DNA of 64,000 nucleotides from Desulfosporosinus sp. Sb-LF (GCF_004766055.1 NZ_SPQR01000010.1:1-64000), one strand, 5' to 3'; counted from the stretch's first letter, positions 24,407-34,348 are shown. Translations and numbers: made by a program. Notes: a model not told the origin generated them from the sequence alone.

Positions 24407-25411
24407 CTATACTTTAAGCTTGAGTAGCTTACGAGCATTTCCTTCGTAAATAGCATAACGGTCAGCTTCGGAAATGTTTAAGCTGTCGATAACTTCGATA
24501 GTCCAGCGAATAAAGGCAGTTCCCTTCTCAGGATCAAAAGGCGCGTCAGAGGCGAACAGTACCTTTTCCACACCGAAGAAATCCAAGCCACATTCTGTGG
24601 CACCTTTTGCCCCACTGAGTGCGGTATCACCGTAAAACATATGGAAATAGTCTATCGGTCGCTTCTTCAGCCTCTTGAGTACTAACGTTAAATCTTCATC
24701 AGAAGTTCTAGCACCTAGTTGATCCCAGCCTGGACCGATTCTACCCGCAAAGTATGGGATCATTCCCCCAAGATGGTGAGTAACAATTTTAATATTAGGG
24801 TGCTTGTCGAAAAGCCCCGAGAATACTAACCGAGCACAAGCCGCGCTTGTCTCATACGGCCAGCCAAAGGTCCACCAGATTTCATAGTTGCTTTTTGTCT
24901 CACTCTGATAATCTGAGAAACTAGCCGTACGGGTCGGGTGAAGAAAAATGGGCAGGTCAAATTCAGCCATGAGATCAAATAGCGGTGCGAATTCTGGTGC
25001 ATCTAGTGGTTTACCAAGAACATTAGTGTAAATCTGAATACCCACCGCACCTAAGTCATTTATAGCTCGTTTCGCCTCTACAACGCATCCTTCTGGATCG
25101 TTCATTGCCACTCCAGCAATAAATCCAGGGAACCGATCCGGATATTTTGCTATTAAGTCCGCCATACAATCGTTACCTAGTCTCGCCATGTCATTAGCAT
25201 TTGAACCAAAAATTTCTATTGGTGGTGCGGCTATGGTTAATACTTGCCTATAATCGTCACCAAACAGGTCCATGTGGCGGAAATGAAGATCAAGGTCAAC
25301 CATGCAAGGTATTTCACTCACTCGTTTGACCATACCATGTTTAGGGACTAATTCAACCATCCTGTCGAAATATTTTTTAGGTAAGAAGTGATTAAAGATG
25401 TCGATTTTCAT
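24407..25411 (-). CDS. Amidohydrolase-2 (ACMSD-like) family protein
   Basis: The 334-residue TIM-barrel protein belongs to the amidohydrolase_2/ACMSD group of metal-dependent decarboxylases and hydrolases. The N-terminal metal motif reads 'DIFNHFLP', so the first His of the usual H-x-H is Phe. The other ligands look present: 'IFLHPTR' (about 175), 'IVTHHLGGMIPYFAGRI' (about 222) and 'LFASDAPFDPEKG' (about 290, catalytic Asp). Substrates of this family are mostly cyclic or aromatic acids. It is a single gene with AAAGGGGG before the ATG. The missing His makes activity uncertain, though such variants are common in the family. Confidence 0.8.
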   Translation of the reverse strand: MKIDIFNHFLPKKYFDRMVELVPKHGMVKRVSEIPCMVDLDLHFRHMDLFGDDYRQVLTIAAPPIEIFGSNANDMARLGNDCMADLIAKYPDRFPGFIAGVAMNDPEGCVVEAKRAINDLGAVGIQIYTNVLGKPLDAPEFAPLFDLMAEFDLPIFLHPTRTASFSDYQSETKSNYEIWWTFGWPYETSAACARLVFSGLFDKHPNIKIVTHHLGGMIPYFAGRIGPGWDQLGARTSDEDLTLVLKRLKKRPIDYFHMFYGDTALSGAKGATECGLDFFGVEKVLFASDAPFDPEKGTAFIRWTIEVIDSLNISEADRYAIYEGNARKLLKLKV

Positions 25412-25707
25412 ATAATTCCCCCTTTCGATTCTCTAAGCAACTGTTAACTTTGGAGTGTTTTTTTCCTTAGATCGGTTCTACCTGAATTTAATAAGGGCAA
25501 TATTCATAACGGAACATTTATTTTAAATAAATTCTCTACTATGGTATGTTATTGAAACAATAATGTTCCTTATATCTTGCATTAATCAAAGAAAATTCCA
25601 TTTGTCCTATTGTAACATCTGAATTTGGTTTTCCCGAGACGCATTAGGACGTGTCTTTTGAGTGTAATTTCTCCAAGCTTTTTAAGTGAAGTTGGAAGAG
25701 AGAATAC

Positions 25708-25756
25708 AAAACCCAAAGTTGGTCCTGATCTATGAGCAGGGCCAACTTTGGGTTTT
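25708..25756 (-). terminator. Terminator of the diguanylate cyclase gene
   Basis: AAAACCCAAAGTTGGTCCTG pairs with 25737-25756 apart from one G-U, around a 9-base loop. On the reverse strand it follows the cyclase stop by 80 bases and ends in TTTTGTATT. Confidence 0.8.
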
Positions 25757-25835
25757 GATTTAATTACATTAACCAGACAAGAACTACCTTTTATATTTCT
25801 TCTCAAAGAAAGCACATCATTCTATGGTGTTTTTC

Positions 25836-26564
25836 CTATGCACAAGACTCTTCATTCCATTTAACAACGGTATTTTTTGATACTTTGGCTCTATACAAAG
25901 CTTTGTCGGCTAAGTTAACGAAGACGTCTAAAGGGTTTGACTCTAGGGTATCTGTTTGCATGACTTTGGATAAGTTTGAGTAGGATACCACACCAGAGCT
26001 GAACGTAATTTGTTTTGAGTTTATCTTAGGACCAAAATTATAAGATTCAATTATTGTTCTAATCCGTTCCAGTAGGGTATAAGCTCCCTGCATATTAGTA
26101 CAGGGCATTATGATTGCAAACTCTTCGCCACCCCACCTAACTACCGAATCTGTACCCCGTGTATTTTGTTTCAATAGTTCAGCCAGTTTCTTTAAAACAA
26201 CATCTCCAGCGATGTGACCAAAGGTATCGTTTATTTGTTTAAAGTTGTCTATGTCTAGCATCGCTAGACATAAGTCTTCGTCTTGTATCTGGGCCATTTC
26301 CATTTTAAGGCTGTAATTAAACATGCCTTTGTTTCCTAAACCAGTGAGAGTGTCCCTATATACATTGAAAAATAATTTTTGAATTATTGAACCCAAAAGC
26401 AATCCGTTGGCAACAAGGATGCCAGATAATATAAGAAAGAAATACAAATGTAATGGAGTTGGAACAAATTTATCGATTAAACATATTACAACTCCTGTAC
26501 AAGCACCAAGTACAGCTAAAATAACATGAGGGAACTTTTGTAGAATATTTAAAGATTTAGCCAT
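25836..26564 (-). CDS. Membrane-bound diguanylate cyclase (GGDEF)
   Basis: The 242-residue protein has two N-terminal membrane helices (about 13-30 and 38-58) and then a GGDEF domain from residue 68 ('YRDTLTGLGNKGMFNYSL', 'LDIDNFKQINDTFGH'). The active site is GGEEF at 145-149, and the inhibitory I-site R-x-x-D is at 136-139 (RGTD). It should make cyclic di-GMP from two GTP and be feedback-inhibited. No sensor domain is visible outside the membrane helices. The ATG at 26564 has an AAGGAAGGGGC site. Its 3' end and downstream flank share about 35 bases with 33818-33851. Confidence 0.9.
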   Translation of the reverse strand: MAKSLNILQKFPHVILAVLGACTGVVICLIDKFVPTPLHLYFFLILSGILVANGLLLGSIIQKLFFNVYRDTLTGLGNKGMFNYSLKMEMAQIQDEDLCLAMLDIDNFKQINDTFGHIAGDVVLKKLAELLKQNTRGTDSVVRWGGEEFAIIMPCTNMQGAYTLLERIRTIIESYNFGPKINSKQITFSSGVVSYSNLSKVMQTDTLESNPLDVFVNLADKALYRAKVSKNTVVKWNEESCA

Positions 26565-26812
26565 CGTAAAAATGCCCCTTCCTTTAAAACTGCTATAAGT
26601 ACAAATCAAACTAAACCACTATGGTACATATATGAACGATGACGAAGTAATGCATTTTTCCTTTCACAAAAGGAATACGAAAACTGTCAGGCTTTTTAAG
26701 GGGGAATTCAACTTTTTTTCAGGTTTACTGTCGTTTTGCGTCTGGCCCAGGTATTTCCTGGAACGGCAAGTTCCCCCGAATGAAGGGGTGGGATCAGGCA
26801 ACAATATCACTA

Positions 26813-26893
26813 GCGGGTTGAGCTAATGTTGAGGGGCTGGAGTAATTGAATAAGAGGATATGAAAAAGCCACCTGTATAAAATGAGGTGGCTT
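26813..26893 (+). repeat. 81-bp intergenic repeat with hairpin, copy 1
   Basis: This copy matches 34503-34583 at roughly 80 percent over 81 bases and ends in a GCCACCT/AGGTGGC hairpin. Both copies lie in gaps between genes and have the same orientation. Confidence 0.8.
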
Positions 26894-26990
26894 GACGTCA
26901 AGGCCTACAGGGGCTTACAGATGTGAGAAATAGAACTTCCTTGGGTAAATACCTTTCTAATTCAAAAAGTAAGGAGGAAAGGAGTATTCG

Positions 26991-28157
26991 CTAATAAATA
27001 GTATTTCTATATGTTTGTAAGGTATTTAACGGGATAGTCGGAATGGCCCCTTCAGTATATCCAATATACCAGGCTTTCTTCTTCGAACAGGCAGAATACC
27101 AAATCCGAAATTTAGTCGCATCTCCGGGTTCCAGAACAAAACTGCTCCGATAAATGTAACCATTGTCCCATTGACCTATGGCACCAGGCCCAAGTAACGA
27201 TCCCAGTAGTGGCATACTGAGCTCTTTGGGTTGGGATATCGGTGCCGTTGCATAGAGCAATTGACAATCATTTATTGTCCCATTTATTGGCCATCCGGCA
27301 ATTAAAAAATCGATTCTTTGCTCAATGTGATTAGGTTTTGCTACTACATGCCAAGGAATATATCCGCCATTCCATGTAACCCAGGGAGCGCTACAAGGTT
27401 GTCCTGTACTCCAGGTTAGGCCATCCGTCGATGTCTGTAAATGCATTGTTGACTTTCCGTCAGTAGTCCAAAGATACCACTCTTTTGCATTTTTTCGCCA
27501 AACCGTTGGGGATAAAACTAAACCGGTTTTTTTGTAATCCCATGTCTTTTCAAAGCAGAGGATTTTAGTGCTTTGTTTATGATTTGAACTGATTTTTATA
27601 GCCCATATTTTTTCAAAAGCACCATCGCTATATTCACGCCAGTATAAGATTAATTTATTTTGATCTGGGTCATAAACCAATTCTGGGTCAGAATTGTAGT
27701 TGCGGCTTAAGAAACTTAAGACGCCCAAGGGTCTTGGAGCCAAGGGATTTTTTATGCCGGGTGGGTTAATCCAGTTTAATCCATCTTTGCTAACTAAAAT
27801 GCTCGGATTCTCAACGGTACTATTGAAGTTGGGATAAGGGGTAATGGCCATCCAATAACGAAACTCTCCCCAAGTTTCAATACCATACTCTGTTTTGAAA
27901 TCGATAACGCTCGGATGAACCGCTTGACCAGAACGATCATAAGTGGGGGTTACTATGTGATTAAATGCATTAATAAACGGCTTGTTAGATATAAGATGAG
28001 AAAGATGGTCAGGTTGGACTTCGTCCGCTATGGCTGAAGCAGCAGATAATGGTTTAAGTACTCGTTTGGCGTTATTCTCTAATGAGAACAACTTGAAACA
28101 GTAAAGACTTGCAACAGTTCCGAAGAGTGTTTTTAGAAAAATTCTTCTTGTTGTCAT
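26991..28157 (-). CDS. Exported beta-propeller protein, glycosidase-like
   Basis: The 388-residue protein begins MTTRRIFLKTLFGTVASLY, a twin-Arg-type signal with a short hydrophobic core. The rest has repeated blades with Trp/Tyr and Asp motifs: 'ENPSILVSKDGLNWINPPG', 'NSDPELVYDPDQNKLILYWREY', 'LSPTVWRKNAKEWYLWTT', 'LQTSTDGLTWS' and 'FRIWYSACSKKKAWYIGYTE'. This is the five-bladed GH43/GH32-like propeller seen in exported proteins of unknown substrate. The ATG at 28157 follows AGGAG. No sugar operon surrounds it; neighbours are envelope proteins (peptidase-like, deacetylase), which suggests a cell-surface role. Confidence 0.7.
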   Translation of the reverse strand: MTTRRIFLKTLFGTVASLYCFKLFSLENNAKRVLKPLSAASAIADEVQPDHLSHLISNKPFINAFNHIVTPTYDRSGQAVHPSVIDFKTEYGIETWGEFRYWMAITPYPNFNSTVENPSILVSKDGLNWINPPGIKNPLAPRPLGVLSFLSRNYNSDPELVYDPDQNKLILYWREYSDGAFEKIWAIKISSNHKQSTKILCFEKTWDYKKTGLVLSPTVWRKNAKEWYLWTTDGKSTMHLQTSTDGLTWSTGQPCSAPWVTWNGGYIPWHVVAKPNHIEQRIDFLIAGWPINGTINDCQLLYATAPISQPKELSMPLLGSLLGPGAIGQWDNGYIYRSSFVLEPGDATKFRIWYSACSKKKAWYIGYTEGAIPTIPLNTLQTYRNTIY

Positions 28158-28404
28158 GTAAACACAACTCCTAGTATTTCGAAATATTGACTGCGTTTTG
28201 TAGCGAATAATTAATTTCGACAAATTTCACCATTCGTTAAATAGTATATCGCTAAATTGAAACTCGTATATGATCCAAATGTTGGCAAATATGCTCTGGG
28301 CGAAAGGAGTAATCATGACTTCCCAGCTTCCGTGGTAATTGAACAATAACGAGTATTTGGCGGATTGTTGCTAATTACAACGAGTAATACACTAAAGAAT
28401 AATA

Positions 28405-28444
28405 AACACCGAAATCAGACATCAAGTCTGATTTCGGTGTTTTT
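28405..28444 (-). terminator. Terminator of the HExxH protein gene
   Basis: AACACCGAAATCAGAC and its complement form a perfect 16-bp stem with loop ATCAA. T-rich flanks occur on both strands, so it may work in both directions. Confidence 0.85.
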
Positions 28445-28479
28445 GAACGCAAGAATATTACTGTGCCAAGTTTGCAGAA

Positions 28480-29526
28480 TCATCCACCAGCGGAAGAATA
28501 AGAAATGTGAAAGTTGGTTTTTATAAAGTTGTTCTGAAATTTATCTATTGTAGTATTGAAGGAGTTCTGGAAATTTGTACTCACGCTTTCAGTTTTCAGA
28601 TTTTGAATAAAGGTCTTGTAGCTAGATATACCATATTGTTTTACTAGTTGCTCAACAGCCATAAAGTCTTCGTATTCAACGTTATATTGAGCGTTAAGAA
28701 TATCGCTTTCTGAAGCAGTCAAGGGGAGTATTAGTCCGTTTTTGGCAGCATTCCTTACATCACTTTCAAAATAGGTCATTTCGAGAGATGCCTTTCGTGG
28801 ATTTACTTTTTGCATTGCCGTAAGCCCAATTCGCCAAGCTGTTCCTTCGTTTAGCCAAGTTGGCAGTTGATCGCCATATCCCTGACTTGATGCACAAGCA
28901 TGGAAAAGTTCATGACTAAGAACATTTGCAAGGTCACTATTATCTGCGAGATTGTATAACGGAATCCATATTGTTGTGTTGACCGTTAGACCTCCGGTAT
29001 TGGCAACGATTGATTGTATAGAGTTAGGATCTATATTTGCTTGAACTAAAGCATTAGCATAGGTTTTAGGTGATGAGAATAAGACAACTTCAATGTTTTT
29101 TGCAGGAGATAATCCAACAACCGCATTTAATGTTGGCAAAGATATGTCTTCGATTATTTGACTAGCTTTAGTAAGACGTGCAGTAGGCACAGCGCTATCG
29201 CCCGCTTTAATATAAACATTTGTTGCAGCCTTATGGCTTGCAGCAATTTGCGTAGTCGGAAGAGTACGCAATTTTTTGGCAATATGTTCTACTTGCCTAT
29301 TTTTAATTGAGTTATGATTTGGTTGTTGAAGGTTGGAATTGGACGTTGAACTGCTACCTTGCTGATTGCTTTGGGTCGTGGTTTGAAGAGGTGGAGTTAC
29401 CTGCCATAAGGCTTGAAGAGAGTTGGAGGTAGGAAGTGTGCCGTGAAGCAAAGAAGAAACAATGAATCCAATAGTTACAGCTAAAATCTTAATTACGTTC
29501 AAAAGGTGATTTAATAAGTCATTCAT
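28480..29526 (-). CDS. Membrane-anchored gluzincin-like (peptidase MA) protein
   Basis: The 348-residue protein has one N-terminal hydrophobic helix (about 10-30), a Gln/Ser/Thr/Asn-rich linker to about residue 75, and an extracellular domain. The zinc motif is 'LSHELFHACASSQGYGDQLPTWLNEGTA': HELFH plus a downstream Glu in 'LNEGTA', as in gluzincins. There is no other catalytic domain. The ATG at 29526 is preceded by AAGGGAG; an upstream in-frame ATG has no site. It lies between a polysaccharide deacetylase and a propeller protein on the same strand, each with its own spacing. The substrate is unknown; it could be envelope or spore protein. Confidence 0.72.
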   Translation of the reverse strand: MNDLLNHLLNVIKILAVTIGFIVSSLLHGTLPTSNSLQALWQVTPPLQTTTQSNQQGSSSTSNSNLQQPNHNSIKNRQVEHIAKKLRTLPTTQIAASHKAATNVYIKAGDSAVPTARLTKASQIIEDISLPTLNAVVGLSPAKNIEVVLFSSPKTYANALVQANIDPNSIQSIVANTGGLTVNTTIWIPLYNLADNSDLANVLSHELFHACASSQGYGDQLPTWLNEGTAWRIGLTAMQKVNPRKASLEMTYFESDVRNAAKNGLILPLTASESDILNAQYNVEYEDFMAVEQLVKQYGISSYKTFIQNLKTESVSTNFQNSFNTTIDKFQNNFIKTNFHISYSSAGG

Positions 29527-29726
29527 CGATGTTACTCCCTTGCAAGATAATAAGAAGCTTAACACTCAGAGATTACACCTACATGTTAACATAAGTTTTA
29601 GTATGATACATAATCTCTCTGTACTGAATAGCTCTGAGCACCGAGCGTTCGGGAAGTAAACAGGGGATGAGTTGAAACGAAGGGATGGAATCTAGGGCGA
29701 ATTTTATTGAGAAGGAAATCGAGTAC

Positions 29727-30599
29727 TTATGGAAACAGCTTTTGAAAGGAAGCAAGCGGCATACCACCAGAAATACGAATCCGTTTCAGTGTCGATAGGT
29801 CGTCACTCAAATGTACTTTACCCGGATGTGTCGTAAAACCGAGTTTATAGCCTAGTTTTGACATCAATTTCGGCGTTGTTTTGTTATAACGTCCGGAAGG
29901 AAAGCAAAGCGCCTGAACACTAATGTCAAGATGGTTCACTAGTTCCTGCTTTGAGATGCTAAGCTCGTTTTCTTGTTGTTTGCTAGAAAGCTTCGATAGA
30001 TCTAAGTGATGTACCGTATGACTACCTATAGAGTTTCCTTGGCTAGCAAGGTCATTAATCTGATCCCAGTTCATCATCCCAGGGCCAACGGAATTCGTAA
30101 CAATAAAAAACGTAGCCCTGTAGCCATTTTGGTGTAAGATTGGCCAGGCTGAACTATAATTATCTTCATACCCGTCATCAAATGTTAGTAAAATGGGTTT
30201 TTCCGGGATAGGAGCTTTATTAGTCAATGCTTGATTAAACTCTTCGAGGGATAAAGAATGATAATTTTGCTGGTGAAGCCACTCTATCTCTTCAGTAAAT
30301 TGTTTTACTGGAACACCAAGGGAATTGCCAGGAATCGTACTGATCGAATGATACATAAGAACAGGAACGCCTTCTTCGGGAAACTTACTCATTTTGGGCT
30401 CGTTTAGGTTATTTGAGGGTAGAGGAGGAGGTGAAGCTGGATTTGAAGTCGGATTTAAAATAGGGGTAATGGCTACATTAGGTTTTGCTTCTTGATTATG
30501 ACGCCCGAAATCAATGTTTAAAGGCCATTTGAGGGTTACTGAAATTATTATTAAGATTGTGACACAGACTGTTAAAATTAAACTTCTTTTTGGATTCAT
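29727..30599 (-). CDS. Polysaccharide deacetylase, membrane-anchored
   Basis: The 290-residue protein has an N-terminal signal anchor (about 5-22), a Pro/Asn-rich linker and a NodB domain from about residue 78. Motifs are 'PVLMYHSI', MT1 'ILLTFDDGYEDNY' (catalytic Asp and metal Asp), MT2 'SIGSHTVHHLDLS' (metal His pair) and 'CFPSGRYN', where Arg replaces the usual 'PYG' pattern. It removes acetyl groups from peptidoglycan or surface glycans, often during sporulation. GAGGAGGT precedes the ATG at 30599. The late MT5 His is not obvious, so activity is likely but not certain. Confidence 0.87.
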   Translation of the reverse strand: MNPKRSLILTVCVTILIIISVTLKWPLNIDFGRHNQEAKPNVAITPILNPTSNPASPPPLPSNNLNEPKMSKFPEEGVPVLMYHSISTIPGNSLGVPVKQFTEEIEWLHQQNYHSLSLEEFNQALTNKAPIPEKPILLTFDDGYEDNYSSAWPILHQNGYRATFFIVTNSVGPGMMNWDQINDLASQGNSIGSHTVHHLDLSKLSSKQQENELSISKQELVNHLDISVQALCFPSGRYNKTTPKLMSKLGYKLGFTTHPGKVHLSDDLSTLKRIRISGGMPLASFQKLFP

Positions 30600-30746
30600 T
30601 TCGAGATACCTCCTCCCGATGATATCCAAAGTATTAGTATAATGACCTCTATAAATGAGTGGAAATATATGTATAACGTAACTATAGTCAAAGTAAAATG
30701 ATCGATGAACTAAGCAAGCACTAACGGAGCTGGTTGAACATTGAGA

Positions 30747-30772
30747 GAGCAGTACCTAGTTAGGTACTGCTC
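30747..30772. terminator. Stem-loop upstream of the deacetylase gene
   Basis: GAGCAGTACCTA and TAGGTACTGCTC are perfect 12-bp complements separated by two bases. It lies in the divergent gap before the PBP gene; no T run is attached. Confidence 0.55.
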
Positions 30773-31019
30773 CAGAGCGAAGAAGAAAGACTTAAGATAG
30801 TTTGTTGTATGGTGTATATTTCCAGTGGAATTTGCAGGATTTTGTAGATTTATAATCGAATATTCATCAAATCAAAGAAAAGCTAAATCCAAGCTTAATG
30901 AACTTGGAACGGGGGATTCTTTTGGAGTGAATCACGTGTTCTTTCGTACTACAATAACATTTAGGTAAAACTAAGGGACTCCATGCTTAATGCAATTAAC
31001 GTTTAAATTTTATAAAGTA

Positions 31020-31062
31020 ACGGAGGCAAATTGTGATTAATAGGCAATAAGCCTCCGTCGCT
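31020..31062 (+). terminator. Terminator-like hairpin before the PBP gene
   Basis: ACGGAGGC and GCCTCCGT arms around a 23-base loop are followed by CGCTTTT. No gene on this strand ends just before it, so it may stop antisense or leader transcription. Confidence 0.5.
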
Positions 31063-31344
31063 TTTGTAAATGCCCTAGGGTTAGAAACCGTTTTTTCTGG
31101 ATGATATACACCTCATTTTTGGAAATAGTCTGGGTATCTAATTATGTCAAAAACTTAGAAACTTGTTTAAACAGTTTGTAAATTCCAATAAGAACAAGTA
31201 AAAATCCCCAAAATGCAGGATTTGCCACATGTCTTTTTCTGCACTAACTATGGTAAAATTATCGAAAATTGTTGTATCATATGTTTGTAACGTTGTAAGC
31301 GAGTTAGCGATGATCAATATTGATAATGCAAAGAGGCGTACTTA

Positions 31345-33363
31345 TTGAAAAAGCGAAAGAAAATAACCTATTTTTCTAGGGAATATTTTGTTTATGTCCC
31401 CCTTGTTCTTTGCGTTTTCTTGATAGTCGGACGATTAGTTTGGCTGCAAGTAATTCAAGCAAATGGATTAAATGCTAAAGGAATAGCTAACCGAATGATA
31501 AGTCAAACATTGTTACCCGAACGAGGAATTATTTACGATAGTAAAGGCAATGTATTAAGTCAAAGTGCGCATGTTCAAGAAATCTATGCTGATCCAAAAA
31601 CGCTTACCCAACTTATCAATAAACATCAATATACAAAAATGTCCAAAGACGATATTGCCAAAACTGTGGGAGGTATCCTTGGTCAAGATTCTAAGACTAT
31701 CCTAGACAAACTTAATAAGGATGCTCAATGGATTAGTCTAGCTCATCAAGTAGACATTAATAGTGCGGATAAGATTCGTAATTTGAATATTCCAGGCTTC
31801 GGTTTTGTCGATGAATCAAAACGGGTATACCCCCAAAACGCATGGGCTTCATCGGTTCTAGGATTTGTAAATCAGACGGGCCATGGCATAGGTGGAGTAG
31901 AAGCTTATTATGATAAATTTCTTTTTGGAACCCTTGGCCAATCCACGTCGGAAGAAACGTCTAATCATCAGTTAATTCCCGATACTCCTTCTGATATTCA
32001 ACCTCCTAAACAGGGAGACAACTTAACATTAACGCTAAATACTACGATTCAGTCTTTAGTAGAAAAACAATTAACGGCTTTGGAAACCTCAACTCAGGCA
32101 AAAAGTGTCACAATTATAGCGATGGATCCTCAGACGGGTAAGGTATTGGGGATGGGAACAAATCCTACATTTGACCCTAACAATTTTGCTAATACGCCCC
32201 CTGAAAATTGGACCAACAGAGCGATAAGCATGAACTATGAGCCTGGATCGACTTTTAAAGTGGTGACAGGTTCGGCTGCTCTAGAGGAAAAGTCAATTTC
32301 CCCCAATGAATTATTTGCTGACCCAGGGTACATAAAGGTTGGAAATCACACTATCATGAACTGGGACTATGGAATAAGACCCGCTGGTGATATTACCTTT
32401 ACCAAAGGAATGGAGCAATCGTCCAATGTTGTACTATCTCAAGTAGGCTTAAGACTTGGATTGGTGAACTTTTATCGTTATCTTAAGTCCTTCGGATTTG
32501 GTACAAAAACAGGGATTGATATTACAGGAGAGGAAAGCGGGTTAATCATTCCTCAAAACAATGTAAAAGAAGTTGAATTGGCAACAATGTCTTTTGGACA
32601 ATCTAATATGGTAACCCCTATCCAATTAATGACGGCACTGTGCGCTGTAGCTAATGGTGGCACACTTTATAAGCCCTATGTCGTGGATAAAGTCACAGCT
32701 CCCGATGGCACGATTGTCCAACAAAATCAACCCACAAAAATCCGAAGTGTTATTTCCGCAGAGACATCGAACGAGATGACAAAAATAATGGAAAGCGTCG
32801 TTACAAACGGAACAGGGAAATTAGCAGCTATACCAGGGATTAACGTTGCCGGAAAATCAGGCACTGCCCAAAAAATTGACCCACAAACCAAAGGTTACTC
32901 ATCCTCTTCATTTATAGCATCATTTGAAGCATTCGCACCAGCAGACAATCCCAAGATTGCCGTTTTAGTGGTAGTCGATAGCCCTAAGGGTGGGGAACAC
33001 GAAGGCGGACCGTTATGTAGTCCTTATGCTAAAATAATTCTTCAGGGGGCTCTTGAAGAATTTAACATTTCGTTAGCGACAGAAGTACAAAATTCAGTCC
33101 CAATAACTCCTAATGATGCACCGGTTAGACCTGTTGCACAGCCAGTAACTCCTGAACGTCTGCCACTACCCAGTGAGACGGTCGTTCCTAATCTTATCGG
33201 AGAAAATATGCGACAAGTTGGGGAAACTATAAGTAAATCGGAATTACACTTTAACTTTAGTGGAAGTGGCCTTGTAAGTCAGCAAAATCCTGCAGGAGGT
33301 AAGGTAGTGACGAAAGGATCCGTAGTAGATGTGATATTTGCGCCAATATCACAATCTCCTTGA
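31345..33363 (+). CDS. Penicillin-binding transpeptidase with PASTA domain (SpoVD/FtsI-like)
   Basis: The 672-residue class B PBP has a short cytoplasmic tail and one membrane anchor (about 14-35), then a dimerisation domain. The transpeptidase domain has the three penicillin-binding motifs: S302-T-F-K305, S359-S-N361 and K504-S-G-T507. Residues about 614-672 are one PASTA domain ('VVPNLIGENMRQVGETISKS'). PASTA-bearing SpoVD crosslinks spore cortex and FtsI the septum; the lone position, away from the mraW-ftsL-mraY cluster, argues for a spore or accessory role. The start is TTG with GAGG 8 bases upstream. Confidence 0.9.
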   Translation: MKKRKKITYFSREYFVYVPLVLCVFLIVGRLVWLQVIQANGLNAKGIANRMISQTLLPERGIIYDSKGNVLSQSAHVQEIYADPKTLTQLINKHQYTKMSKDDIAKTVGGILGQDSKTILDKLNKDAQWISLAHQVDINSADKIRNLNIPGFGFVDESKRVYPQNAWASSVLGFVNQTGHGIGGVEAYYDKFLFGTLGQSTSEETSNHQLIPDTPSDIQPPKQGDNLTLTLNTTIQSLVEKQLTALETSTQAKSVTIIAMDPQTGKVLGMGTNPTFDPNNFANTPPENWTNRAISMNYEPGSTFKVVTGSAALEEKSISPNELFADPGYIKVGNHTIMNWDYGIRPAGDITFTKGMEQSSNVVLSQVGLRLGLVNFYRYLKSFGFGTKTGIDITGEESGLIIPQNNVKEVELATMSFGQSNMVTPIQLMTALCAVANGGTLYKPYVVDKVTAPDGTIVQQNQPTKIRSVISAETSNEMTKIMESVVTNGTGKLAAIPGINVAGKSGTAQKIDPQTKGYSSSSFIASFEAFAPADNPKIAVLVVVDSPKGGEHEGGPLCSPYAKIILQGALEEFNISLATEVQNSVPITPNDAPVRPVAQPVTPERLPLPSETVVPNLIGENMRQVGETISKSELHFNFSGSGLVSQQNPAGGKVVTKGSVVDVIFAPISQSP

Positions 33364-33883
33364 AGATTGCTCTGCATATTGTGGAGATGCTCTTAATGTC
33401 GTAGATGGGCGATTGGTTGAAAGTCATTGGGAAAATTCACTCAATATGACGTTAAAACAGTGATCTGCTATTACGGCGGAGTTTATCACGAAAATGTAAA
33501 TCGCAACTACTGGAGCTAGCTAACGAGAAAACATATAATGAGGCCGCCTGTTTGAAAGTCAGGCGGCCTTACGAATCTACAGTAGACCGTTTCAACGTCT
33601 TACAATACGATTGTTTAAAGGGGTACCCAGCAGCTTTGAATGAACTTTGCTGGAATTGGTTTTCTTAGTAACTTAACTGTGTAACCAACTGTAGTAACAG
33701 GGAAGGTTTCAGCTATTAAACGTAATGTGGACACAACACCTAGATGAAACCCTCGGACGAGAAGAAGCTCTGGTCAATAAAAATGGTAACCCCAATGTTA
33801 TTGACAGTGTAATAACTCTATGGAGTTTTCCTATGCACAATACTCTTCATTAACTGATTTGGCCCCGCCAGCAGGTACATTGT
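33364..33883. other. Intergenic debris between PBP and NlpC genes
   Basis: No intact gene is present. Bases 33541-33569 hold a GC-rich hairpin (see separate entry). Bases 33818-33851 repeat the 3' end and flank of the diguanylate cyclase gene (25822-25856), so part of that locus was copied here. Confidence 0.55.
33541..33569 (+). terminator. GC-rich hairpin downstream of the PBP gene
   Basis: AGGCCGCCTG and CAGGCGGCCT form a perfect 10-bp stem with a 9-base loop. It is the likely end of the PBP transcript even though few T follow. Confidence 0.6.
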
Positions 33884-34348
33884 TTACTTGATCACTCTCT
33901 TTGCACCAACATAGGCATTCCACCAATACGGGCTAAAGTTACTAGTTGTTACACCTTTATGGCTAGTGGCATTAATAAATTTCCCGTTGCCGAGATAGAT
34001 CCCTACATGAGTTACAGTATGACGTGAATTAAAGCTGAAGAAAACCAAATCTCCTGGAAGAAGTCGACTAACTGGGACATAAGTTCCTACTTTATACTGA
34101 CTGGTACTAGTTCTCGGAAGGTAAATCCCGGCGGCCTTGTATGCATTCATCGTAAGTCCGGAGCAATCAATACCTCGATAGCTTGTCCCACCTAAAACAT
34201 AGTTAGTTCCAGTATAACTTTCAGCTTTCGCTATAACTCGATGAACTGCTGCTGAACGAGTAGTACTCGTAGAAGCATTTGCTACTGGAACGAAACATAA
34301 AACACCCATTAAGACTGATATAATCATTGTTGTAAATTTGTTTTTCAT
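33884..34348 (-). CDS. Secreted NlpC/P60 peptidoglycan endopeptidase
   Basis: The 154-residue protein has a Sec signal peptide (1-29, cleaved near 'VANA-ST') and one NlpC/P60 domain. Cys is in 'GTSYRGIDCSGLTMNAY', His in 'TVTHVGIYLGNGKFINA', and a third polar residue in 'ATSHKG'. It should cut the D-Glu to diaminopimelate bond of peptidoglycan stems. No separate wall-binding domain is present, so it is a minimal enzyme. TTGGAGGT lies before the ATG at 34348. It may serve growth, spore cortex or germination. Confidence 0.9.
   Translation of the reverse strand: MKNKFTTMIISVLMGVLCFVPVANASTSTTRSAAVHRVIAKAESYTGTNYVLGGTSYRGIDCSGLTMNAYKAAGIYLPRTSTSQYKVGTYVPVSRLLPGDLVFFSFNSRHTVTHVGIYLGNGKFINATSHKGVTTSNFSPYWWNAYVGAKRVIK

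Noticed and set aside
26632-26826. 64-codon plus frame in the gap before the diguanylate cyclase
   Set aside because: No ribosome site or family signal, and it ends in the intergenic repeat.
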